From Aristolochia californica (taxonomy: Eukaryota; Streptophyta; Magnoliopsida; Piperales; Aristolochiaceae), in NCBI GenBank assembly GCA_029961685.1, contig JARWKL010000005.1, forward strand, positions 5,214,501-5,278,500: a stretch of 64,000 nucleotides of DNA, in the 5' to 3' direction. Below, piece by piece: positions 34,811 through 45,900 of the stretch; the first letter of the stretch is position 1; each line of letters opens with the position of its first letter. The position numbers and the translations under genes are program-made. Below the pieces are notes generated by a model that made no database searches, was not told the origin of the DNA, and was given only the letters and a program-made list of their open reading frames with translations.

Positions 34811-35210
34811 GAAGGTTTAGTCAAATAATTTGTCAATTGACAAAATCATAACTTCAGTCAAAATCTGAATCAACAAAGAAAATTGAAGTTTAATCAATTA
34901 TCAGGATGAAGAAGGTTTGGTCAAATAGTTTGTCAATTGTCAAAATCATAACTTCAGTCAAAATTTGAATCAACAAAGAAAATTGAAGTTTAATCAATTA
35001 TCAGGATGAAGAAGGTTTGGTCAAATAGTTTGTCAATTGTCAAAATCATAACTTCAGTCAAATTATGAATCGACAAACAAAATTGAAGTTTGATCAATTA
35101 TCGGGACAAAGAAGGTTTAGTCAAACAGTTTGTCAATTGTCAAAATCATAGCTTCAGTTAAAATCTAAATCAACAAACAAGATTGAAGTTTGATCAATTA
35201 TCAGGATGAA
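34811..35210. repeat. Minisatellite of four 100-bp units
   Basis: Units start at 34811, 34911, 35011 and 35111, each with GAAGGTTTRGTCAAA, and are all exactly 100 bp, with no indels. Shared words are TTTGTCAATTG, CAAAATCATA, CTTCAGT and ATTGAAGTTT. Units 2 and 3 are closest over their first half; unit 4 is the most diverged. No open frame runs through the array. The array ends next to LTR-4-associated sequence. Confidence 0.95.
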
Positions 35211-35289
35211 ATCGATTGTACCAGACCACCACCAAATTAGATTAGGAGAAATGTCACTTAGATGTTTTTGGCCTTGGTGGCTTCTCAAG

Positions 35290-36815
35290 AGGGGGAAAAT
35301 TGAGAATTTATAATTAAAAACTATTATTTTGTTTAATTAATCATTCATTTGAATCACAAAATTAAACATGAATTGTAACATTAACACATGAGCACACAAC
35401 AACAAAAAGGAACACAAATTTTTTTTTATCGATGTTCCCCTAATGGCAGTCACTGCCCAAGAACCCTTGCTTGGGAAATTTCTACTATCTTACTATAATA
35501 GTTGGAAAAATATAAAAGAAAATACAACCCTCTTTAAGCCACATGTAATACCTTATTACGCGATTTCACTCTCCCAAAAGATTACAACTAAATTCTAGCT
35601 CTAGTAGGCCTTTCCTTTCAAGACTTAAGGTCGTAGACAACCTTTACAAATTTCCAATGATTCGAGACTCAAGGTCGTAGACAACCTTTACAAATTTCCA
35701 ATGAAAAAGAAAAAAGGAAAGTTACACAAACTTACAAATTTCTTTGGAGAGATAACCCTTTCTCCATGTAAGATCTAAGTCTCTAGAATTTAAGCATGAA
35801 TATGTGTAAGGAGCTTGGTAGAAACTAAGATGAATATGAAGATTGAAGAGAAAATGAAAGTTTGGGCAATTTTTGGATTTTCTCTTCTAATGGGAAAAAA
35901 TGAGGAAGTGAAGCTCAAAACAATTTTCCAAAGTTTGGATATTCAAATATAGACACAACTCAAATTCCTTAAGATGTTTGGGAGAGGTATATATAAATTC
36001 CCCAAGTCAAACTAGTAGTTATTTGCCCGTTTACAAAATGCTAACATCTCACTGTTTGATCAATGTAAAGTGAAGGATCAGTCAATATTTTACTATTGAT
36101 CGTCTGTGTACACAAACTAATTGATCATGAGATGAAGTTACTAGTTGTGTAATACATTTATGATCAATCAATGTCTAGGCAATGATTGATCATGCATCGA
36201 GTCTCTTACTGACATGAATCTGCTTGATCGACCAGTCTCATAGGGTGATCAATCATGCTTTGCAAATTTTCTTGTCTGAACATGTATGATCAATCAGTCC
36301 ACTTGGAATAGTTGATCATGTTTTATAGCACAATCTGGCAGAGTTCTAGTTGATCGTTCAATGATCACATATTGATCAATTATGCTTTATTTTTCTTGCA
36401 GTTACACATTCTGTTTAATCAATCATTGCAGACAATGATCGATCAATCCAAAGCCAGTTTGCTAGAATTGACTTCAAAGCATGAAATTTTTTATTCCTAA
36501 GAAGGTTTAGCGAGTTATAAAACATGTTAATGCATCGGCTAAACACGATTTTGAAATATGCAGGTTCAAAAACTCCATACCATATATGTGGTTCAATTCT
36601 TCGTTTATCTTCTTTTTTGTATATTCTTCCTCCTAACAATAATCTTCAATTTTATTTTGCTTTGGTTCAACCTTTGTTTATCTAGAGCTTTTGTCATAGA
36701 CCTCATAATGCTCATGCCGGAATGAATGTGTCTAAGTATATAAATAACAACCATTAATAGCACACTTTCAAGCTACTCATTTTGTTATCATTAAAAAAAT
36801 GAAGGCCAATATAAT
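35290..36815 (-). mobile_element. LTR-4 second copy (probably solo)
   Basis: It shares with 30672-31993 the blocks GGAGAGATAACC, TATAAATTCCCCAAGTCAAACTAG (TATA region), the palindrome array (36045-36440) and TTTTGTTATCATTAAAA near its right end. The ends are not sharply defined. A 44-bp tandem duplication lies inside (35621-35708). No pol sequence adjoins. Confidence 0.65.
35621..35708. repeat. 44-bp tandem duplication in LTR-4 copy
   Basis: The block AGACTYAAGGTCGTAGACAA...CCAATGA occurs at 35621-35664 and again from 35665, nearly identical. It is absent from the other LTR-4 copy. Confidence 0.85.
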
Positions 36816-36841
36816 TCTATTTTAGGTCTAATAAATGCCAT

Positions 36842-37247
36842 TAAGCACCACACAAGCAAAAGAGTTCGCACATAAGTGACATGTGGTTCCAACAAGAACT
36901 CTACATCACCACATGGCATCAAACGAATGTCATCCAATACTTGGCTTTGTCATGTGTCACAATCTCAAGGAATGAAGACTTAGCTCCTCCATGTGCTGCG
37001 ATTTCAAGATTGAAGTCGATGGTACCAAGCCACTACCACCAAAATTAAATTAGGAGATATACTGTAATTAAGTGTCACACAAACAGAGGAATTGGCACAT
37101 AAGTGACATGTGGCAACAAAGAGTTCCACATCACCACATAGCATAAAATGGTTTACTCATCCAACACATGGTAGAATATTTGGCTTTGCCACGTGTCACA
37201 ATCTAAAGAAATAAAGACTTAGCTCCTCCACATGTTGTAATTTCAAG
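36842..37247. repeat. Diverged direct duplication of about 170-180 bp
   Basis: 36842-37006 and 37069-37247 share GCACATAAGTGACATGTGG, CACATCACCACAT, TTGGCTTTG and AGACTTAGCTCCTCCA. The spacer (TCGATGGTACCAAGCCACTACCACC...) resembles 35212-35260, so both flanks of the LTR-4 copy carry related sequence. Confidence 0.7.
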
Positions 37248-39250
37248 AAATAAAGACTTATGCCACATGTCATGATTATATTATTATTATTATTATTATA
37301 TCTTATCATTCATACTTAGTATTAGTAATTGGTGTTATACTTATTATACATTACTATTTTTATTGTTATTAGAATTAAAACTTAATTATTAACCATAAAC
37401 AACTACCTTATTGCATTTTATTTTATATTATATAAATTTTAAATATAATATAAAATTTACCTTTTTAATTTATTTATTCGTCATTAATTTATTACTTATG
37501 TCCCTAATTAATCAATTTATGATAAAATTTTAAATCATTGATTAGATACCAATACCTCAAATATTAATCACCATCAAGGATTAAAGATTAATTTATTATC
37601 AAAGATAATAAACTATTACCACTTAATTATTATTAGTTAGTCATTAACAAAAATAGTTAATAGTTAAATATTGTCTTAAGTTAATTGGAAATGTTGATTA
37701 TTAAATAACTTTGGAATTAATAAAAGGAGTTTTTTTTTTCATCTAAACAAACAGAAACACCGTGGCCCTCATGGTCCTCGCCCGGCCCATTTGACCAAGA
37801 CAAACACGTAATGGATCCATTAATAACTTATAGACAAATTACTCGTTGCAGGACTCGAATCCGACAAGGAAAAGATACGGGAAAATCACCAAAACCGAGA
37901 AATTTTGGTGGGAAAGAAGCAGCATTTCTCCACCCTGCAAGGTACATGAGAAACTCATATTCAAATAAAGCGAGTCAAGCTGAGTCGATAGAGATGAGTT
38001 TCTATCAATGGGTTTCCAGTGAACTTGCTTCATTGTCATCCATATGCATATCTCACCAAGCTTCAGGCATGCATCACATTGATACGCTTTCTCACTTCAT
38101 TAAGTTAATTCATGAAGAGTAAATGGGAGAAAGGGAGAGAGTTGATTGAATGAATCAAACATCCAACCTGTACCCTGTTTGAGTCAAATGATACTCTGAA
38201 AATCCACTCTCCATAAAGGCTGAAACTCCATCAAAGAGTTTAGTCAAAGGCTTTTCTAATGAAAAACTTTTGATTTTCTTTACATTCATTCTATTTAACC
38301 ATAAAGAATCTGATTTTCTACTCTTAGTAGAAGTGACTGTGTTGTGCTCCTAACATTTAAAAATTAAAAATAACTAAATAAAAACAGTTTCGAATCTTGA
38401 ATTTTGATGTTTTAGATTGAATTAAGCAACAGAACATATTTACAATCCGCTTCTTGGACATATATAAGACTTGTCCGTTTCTTCTTCAGTGATATCATAT
38501 GGGAATTTCCACAAACAGATTGATCACTATCCAGAATAAATCTTCTCTCGAAACCTAGAAACACCCATTACACAAGGAGACTAATTTGCCTATAGATAAA
38601 GATGACATCTGCCCTCTGCACCCACTAACGAAAAGGACACAGTTCAGCCGAAGTATTAGCAACTATTTCAACTTAAGAAAGTCCGATTGTGATTAAATTT
38701 ACTAACCAGAAAAGGGTAAATCACCAACCGAGTCCTTTCCTTCTCAATCAGACTGTAATACATGTCACTGTGATTGGTTCTATACAACAGGCCAAGTGCA
38801 TTTTAATGTCTTGGGTTTAACATCTTGTTAGAAAACATCTCAAAGGGGTATTAAGGTAAATATCTTTTCCACGTAAAAAAGATAACAAAAGGTATAAATT
38901 AGTATCCTCCTCATAAATATGATACAAAAGGTGCAAATAGAGAAGATGATGTATATCTACTTATGTCTTTTCCTTTTGATAACTTGTAACCCTAAAAGCA
39001 ATGTAATTATTGTAACTTCGTTCATAAACTATAAAAAAAAATTCAAAGCAAGGGATAGATTATTAAATCTCCCCTCTTCTCTCTCAAAATCGTCTTTGCA
39101 CTTTTCTCTCAAACCCTCTCTCTCTCTCTCCATCTCCTTAATCGTCCCTCCCCTCTTCTTTCTTCCTCTTCTTTTCTCTCATCTCTCACCCTCTTGGCTA
39201 AGTACCTATCATGGGATCCTAAATCTAACACATCTTAATCAGTAAAGAGA
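37248..39250. other. AT-rich intergenic region with microsatellite
   Basis: An ATT-type microsatellite is at about 37271-37293, followed by very AT-rich sequence to 37740. 37811-38122 holds a 103-residue open frame that I cannot relate to any family. 39060-39190 is CT-rich. No supported gene; the left end of the PHD gene transcript may lie near 39250. Confidence 0.4.
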
Positions 39251-39936
39251 ATGGTAAACGACAAGAAAAGATTTTAGAGTTGTACAACCTTGCCTTGAGA
39301 TTAAGGTTCGCACAGGGGTATTATCATCCCAGACTTGGAAGCACTACTTTTCCTTGTGAAGGGTATTATCATCCCAGATTTTTTAAAACCTCCAGCAGAC
39401 CCAACAGAATTCTACAGATTAACCACGTTAGGGATACTGACCAGGCAAGCTCAACAGCAAATTTGATCACCCGACAAAAGGGTATATCATCATCCACCAG
39501 CCAGCAATCGACACACGCTTGCCAAAAAAACTCTGTATTTACTGCAGAGACTTCACTGAAAGATGATTTTAGGATTACAACATCAATATGAAGCTTATAA
39601 ACAGCAGAGAAGCGAGATAATTTACAGCATAAAGTTGGTGACAGCATGTTCCAGCGAGGCCCATTTTACAGACCTGGCTCTCGAGACAAACAAGAAACTT
39701 TCCATCATCTGAATAAACAGGATGGCCGGATGAAGCCACCATCAATTCTCCTTGTATTCTCATGAGGAATGCCAGCATCGCAGAAAATCATGAAAGCTTG
39801 ATCAAATTGCAGTTATGTAATATTGCAGGTTTGCAGCATTAATCAAGGACCCAACATTCTGGATGGGGCCCTGCCGGGCTTGCAGGGACTGTTTCCCAGA
39901 ACATGATAATTGTATGGTTTTTAAAATGGGTATGAT

Positions 39937-42900
39937 TTAGTCGGTCACTGGTCGAAAGAGCCCTTTGGATTCATCATAAAACCACCTGCAAAACAAATTT
40001 TAGGTTACCCAGGGGCCTGGACAGCAGAATATACTATCATGGGAGGCTCAAAGTTTTTGAGGGGAAAAGAATAATTTTTTTTAATTAGAAAAAAGAATCC
40101 CACTGACAAGCTTCCTGGACCAAAAAGCATCTTAAAGTTTGATAAGACCTACGGTATCCAAGATTAGGCACTTGACATACAAATATGTATTACACGAAAA
40201 ACAAAAATCAGCGGGATATGTATGTCAAAAACTGCCCTTCACCTATTCCCCTGCACAAATCCTACATCCTTTGATATAGAGGACAAAGAGTTAACAAATA
40301 ATTGATATTACTACCGTTAGACTTCTCATCATCTCCTGATCCTTGTCTTAACTCTATTGCTGACTTTATGGAACTCCTTTTTCAAATTAAATTGCCCGTA
40401 TGACGAGGTTCATTTTCTGATTCATTTCTTCCTGCATATCTCACAATAACATCCTTGGGTACAATACAATATTCCTCCTGTTAGTCCATCAACAACCTTT
40501 TCTTATCAGTGCACTGCCTGACCAACATAAACAGGTCCGAACCATCTCAAACAGCGCTCTTTTACTCGCCCTTCTGTTAGGAACACTCATAAGCACGCTC
40601 CAGTAAGTTTATCTCTAGTTACTCAGATCCTTGTAGGTCAACGAGGTAATACATTGAAGCCATGAAATATTTTTAAGTATTAACCAAAACCAGGCATCTA
40701 ATACAAGTGGCACTATACGTTAGACATGACTGTAGCAGAAGTAACCAAAAACCCCACATCTCAGTATACCTAAAACAAACCAAAAACCTACAAAGCAATC
40801 AAAGTCAACCTGGCATTTTTTACCCTTGAATGCATTCAACATGATAGATTTCTAGAAAGGTGTAAACCCAATCAGAAACTACATGCATACTTCTTCTCTT
40901 TGTTATCCATATAACACCGAAATACGGTCTAGATACTTGCCTAACCCTGGGTTTTAACACATTACATACATCATCTTAGTAAAATCATCATAAATACTTA
41001 CTCAACTCCAACCAAGCCATAAAAATGGTTTTGTTTTTTACAGTTAAGCCTAATGCTTGTGAGACTTGAACCCAAAATCTCACAATGGGCCAAGCCACAA
41101 AAATGATAAAACATTTCATAATGTGGGCCTCTCAGTATAGCAATCAATACAGGCCAATTGACTAATGTGGGATCCGTCTAAATAACAACATATTAAAAAA
41201 AACTTCAGGAGATCTTAGGTTCAAGACCGGATTCAATAATAACAGTAGTACTAAGAGCTATTAAGTGGGCCCACACTTATACAGGCTCACATTAATTCAG
41301 TACCATGTAAGGCCTACTAAGTTATAATAATATTTTCAAGAGGGCATTCTTAGTCTTTTTTAGGTTAATCTCACGAACATAATTTGGCAGCAAGGTATGT
41401 AGGTATATTTCAGGCTATGATAGGCGTATCAACATATTAATTTGAAACCTAGGGTATTTAGATATATATGTACAGGCTATTTAGATATTTATACCATTTG
41501 CATAGGTATGTAGGAAATAAACCCCTTTCAAAAACATATTTCTTTGGAATGGCTTCCATATATAATTTTGCTTAATTTTATGACATGATAAAAATTTTAT
41601 CATGCCAAGTATATTGTGCATATCAGTAACCTCCGTAAATTAGCTCAATAAGCATATTTCCGAGCGTAAAATTCTCCGATTTCCATACTTTTATACATGT
41701 TTGATTTTAGCATATCCTAGACCAAAATGGATTTTAATGCTTGTTAGAATATGAGATTAGGGCATAATTTTGGTACTTCTATGTGTGTGATATTTGATTC
41801 TAATGGTCAGATAGCACTCTAGGAAGTTAGTCTATGAGTCAGCTCTATTTTCTGTCCATTTTATGCCCTTAAATTTAGTGTATTGTGAAATTTTTATACT
41901 CTAGAGGGATTTTTGCCATTTTGCCCCTTTTCGCTTAAGTGATATATAGCCTGTTAGGGGTCGAATTCTCCCCCGAAAGAGAGCAGCTTCCCAAGCTACG
42001 TTTCTTTGATTCTTTTCTCTTTTTTTTTATCTCTTTTCTCTTTTCGCTTTTCCCTTTTCCCTTGCATCTCAATCTCAAACTTTAAATGGTACATAGAGAT
42101 AAGTTTCAAGCTAGGGAAGTTTTTCTTGCAATCTCCTCTTCTCACTTTTCATATTTCAGTTTTTACAGGAGGATCCTTCACATTCTTCTATTGGTGGGAG
42201 GAAGGTCTGATTTTTCCACTTTTGTTTTTGCCATAACTATCTAGTTGATGGCTTCTACTGCTGATTGATCAGTCCACTATTCTACTAATGCCCCTATGGG
42301 TCATCTGATGGTCCTACACTGAAATACTGTTTCGTTAATAGCAATGACCAAAGTTTAATGATCAAGTTACGAGTTGTGGGGCTTCTACAACAATACGAAT
42401 AAACTTGCATCTATATTTTCTCAAGAAAGTAATTTTTGAAAAGTATGTAAATTATATGTGAAGTATTTCAGTGTGCAAAGTGGTAAGTGATCAGTTACTG
42501 ACTATGTTACTGAAATGTGAGGTGTTTTGCAGGAAATTAGTATTTTTCACCAGTTTACCACTAATACAGATGAACTTTGTAAGTATGATACTATTTGGGC
42601 CTAGCTATTTGTGAATGATGATGTCTCTACCCTTGAACAGGTTTTCAATCGCATAATTCATGTTAAAGGTGCCGTGGTCACCAAAAGTAATAAAGATAAT
42701 AAAACTGTTGAAACTACAGCCCTCAACCTTAACTCTACTTCAAACAAGTATGAAGCCTCACGGGGTTATGGAGAAAATGGTGGAGGTCGTGGCAAAGATT
42801 CTTCTATTCAAGGATATGGCGTGCTGATAGAAGTAATATAAAATGCATTCATTGTGGCAGAACAAAGCATTTTTCCAGTAGTTGTTGGGAGAAGTTTGGA

Positions 42901-45900
42901 AACCAGCAAGGAATAATTCTACTTCAATTGGAAAGGAGAAATTAGCAAGTGGTTATAGAGTTTGGATGCTCTAGAAGCCATTGTGATCACTCTATATTTA
43001 TGCTATAGAGACAGTCATGTGTTATGGTTCTAGTTGTATATGTGAACAAAACACAATGAAATTGATTGTCATTTTATCCAAGATGTCATTATACAAGGGA
43101 AGATAGTTACACCTTATGTAAAGTCTTCTGAGCAATTAGGAGAAATTAACTAAACCCCTTGGGAAACATGAGCATATGGTACTTTCTAACAAGATGGGAT
43201 TTGTTAAATATTTATGCTCCAGCTTGAGGTGGGTATTAGAAATTGAGAGTAAGAGTATTTCTATCTGTGTGATTTTTGCTTCTAGTTGTGAAGTTAGTCT
43301 ACAAGTCTATTCTATTTCCTGTACACAGTATAGGAAGTTAGTCTATAAGTCTATTCTAGCTTCTGTTCATTTTATGCCTTTATATTTAGTGTATTATGAA
43401 TCCTTGTAATCAGGGGCACTTTTGCCATTTTGCCCCTTTTTCACTCAAGTGTTATAAAGCATGTGAGGGGTCGTCCCCCTACCGAGAGCAGCCTCTCACG
43501 CTGCTTTTCTTCTCTTCTTTTTCCTCTTCTTTCTTTATCTCTTGTTTTCTTTTTCCTTGCATCCCCATCTCAAACTTTACAATGCTAAAAGCAGCATGAA
43601 ATTCTTTAGAAAATACATACAACTTCAAAAACAACTTACTTGGACAAGAAAACTGGAGTTAGTCCAGGCTGCCCCTTTCTCCTTTCACTCTCCTCCTTAA
43701 ACTTGATGGGCGGTAGGACTTGGCATGGGCCTTGAATTAGGCGAGCTGCTATGACATTTCCATGATTAGATTCGTACACCTGCAATGGAAAGAATAGAGA
43801 ACCAGAATAAATCAAGAACTGTGACTATATTTATAGAGCTTAAAACAAATAAAGTATGCGGATGTGACGTCCAAATTGATGAAATTCAAACCAGAGTGAG
43901 AGAGAGAAACAAATGCAAACTTATCAAACAAGCAGTTTGATTTGTACAATAAAATTGCCATATCTCAAAATTGACGTACAAAGTAGTTTGTAATTTCCAT
44001 AATTTATTCAATCCAGGATGATGAAAGTGAACCCAACCAGCAGACAACACTCAAGGAACATACAAGTCCAGCAAACTTGGCTCCTACAAGATATATCAGT
44101 GCTATCCATTGAACAGGACAATATAAAACTCTGCAACAATAAACAAAGGAGCTGCTTTTGTTGGATGTTGCAACTCTTGCAATCATTTATTAGAACAAGA
44201 AGTATATATGTTGCCTATGGCCATCTTTGTTGTATGTAAGGGTGGCATCGAGCCGAACCAAGCTCGAACCTGCATATGTTCGAGTTTGGCTTGATCTGGA
44301 TACTTCGAACTCAGAGCTCGAGTTCAAGCTCAACCTCGAGCCTAAAATTGGAATCCAACTCGAGCCCAATAATTTTAATCAAGTTTGAGCTCGAGTTCAA
44401 GTCGGGTTTGAGCTCCAACCTATATTTAAAAAATTTCGTAAAATATATATCAAATATATTATACATAAAATTATGCATAAATTCTAAAGAAAATTGTGCA
44501 TGACCTCTTGTATAAAATTACACACAAATATTGTACATAAACTCTATTTAAAATTGTCCATACACTCTGCATAATATTGTTCATACACGCTCATAAATTA
44601 TGCATAAACTTTGTTAAATAATCAAACACAAAAGTTTAAATGAAATATCAATATTGACTTGCACAGAGTGGACACCAGTTGACAAAAAGCTCACCAATAG
44701 GTTATGGTCAAAAACATATGTCGAGCATGGCTCAGCTTGATGCCACCCCTAGTTTTGATAAGTTGATTAAAAAATAGTTTGTGTAATGGGATGACGATGA
44801 TGGGTATTAGTGAAATTAAAAATCATAATCGATCACTCACCGGTTGAACCTAGGTCACTTGATTTTGACCCTTTCTTGACTAAATATGACATCAATAAGT
44901 AATCATAAATTAAAATAAAAAGTAATAAAGTTAGATTAAGGAATGATGGTAGAGTACCCTACTAGAGACCGACGCCCCAACTATCAAAGCAGTTCTCGAA
45001 CGCTGGAAAGAGGTAAGGGTGGGTTCTTTCTCCTCGTTACTCATCCTCCGATGTTGAAGACAATCATCATCGTCAAAATGGTTACAAAAATCACTCCATG
45101 GAGCTCCATGGCTCAGACGTCAACAAGAGGTAAGGGTTCTTCTCCTCGTTACTCATACTCTGATGCTCATGGACAATTTTACAACAATTGAAACCCTTAC
45201 CATTCCAATGATTGTCAATAGACTCTATAACCTTAACTCCAAAAGAGGTAAGGGTTCTTCTCGTCGTTACTCTTTAATCCAAGACTACGACTATGGATTC
45301 TCAAGCCCTAGAAGAAGCCCCAGGTTCGAAACACGACGCCAAGACTGGAGAGGCATTTCAAATTCGCTGAGACATGAGAGGTGTTTCATCCAATCCCGAA
45401 AGGCAGGTCTTCGCATTGGCATATTTTAGAACTTCAGATGTTGGTTTAATTAAACGAGCAGGCTCGCAAGCTTGTGAACCGAACCGTCACTCGTTCGAGT
45501 TCGGCTCGTTTACTTAAACGAATCAAAAGCCCGATCACAAATTCAGTTCAAGATCGGGTTATTCGAACCAAGCCGAGCTCGAGCTATTCGTGAATCGGCT
45601 CTGTTCAATGCCACCCCTAGTTGTATGGTATTCATTCATAGGGCGCCTTCCGACTAACATTATTAGAACCATCCAATGGCGAGCGTTAATTCAAATGTGG
45701 TGTTAATCAAGAGTTTAGAAAGTAATCATTCATCTAATCAGTAGATCTAAGTAGATGGAATATTTACCAATAAAAAACTTGTTAGAGATGTCCAACCAAA
45801 AATTTGCAAAGCCATTTTGCATGAATATTTAGCTCTCAGGAATTCTATGTGGGTGCCCTGCAAAGAATAGTACACTAGTACTCATATGATAACATCAATT

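Noticed and set aside
37811..38122. 103-residue plus-strand open frame
   Set aside because: No recognisable domain, no intron signals, low-complexity surroundings; most likely chance.
38919..39245. 108-residue open frame rich in Ser/Leu
   Set aside because: It comes from a CT-rich stretch, and the composition explains the apparent hydrophobic segments.
43636..43638. Stop codon TAA as the true end of the PHD/BAH gene
   Set aside because: It lies inside a perfect splice donor (AA, then GTAAGT). The exon at 39937-39985 continues the frame with KWFYDESKGLFRPV, so I prefer the spliced end, though a read-through isoform remains possible.
45163..45429. An 88-residue arginine/serine-rich frame as an independent gene
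   Set aside because: It lies inside the hAT element and is built from the tandem repeat. No start context or homologue is recognised. Kept only as a possible captured fragment.
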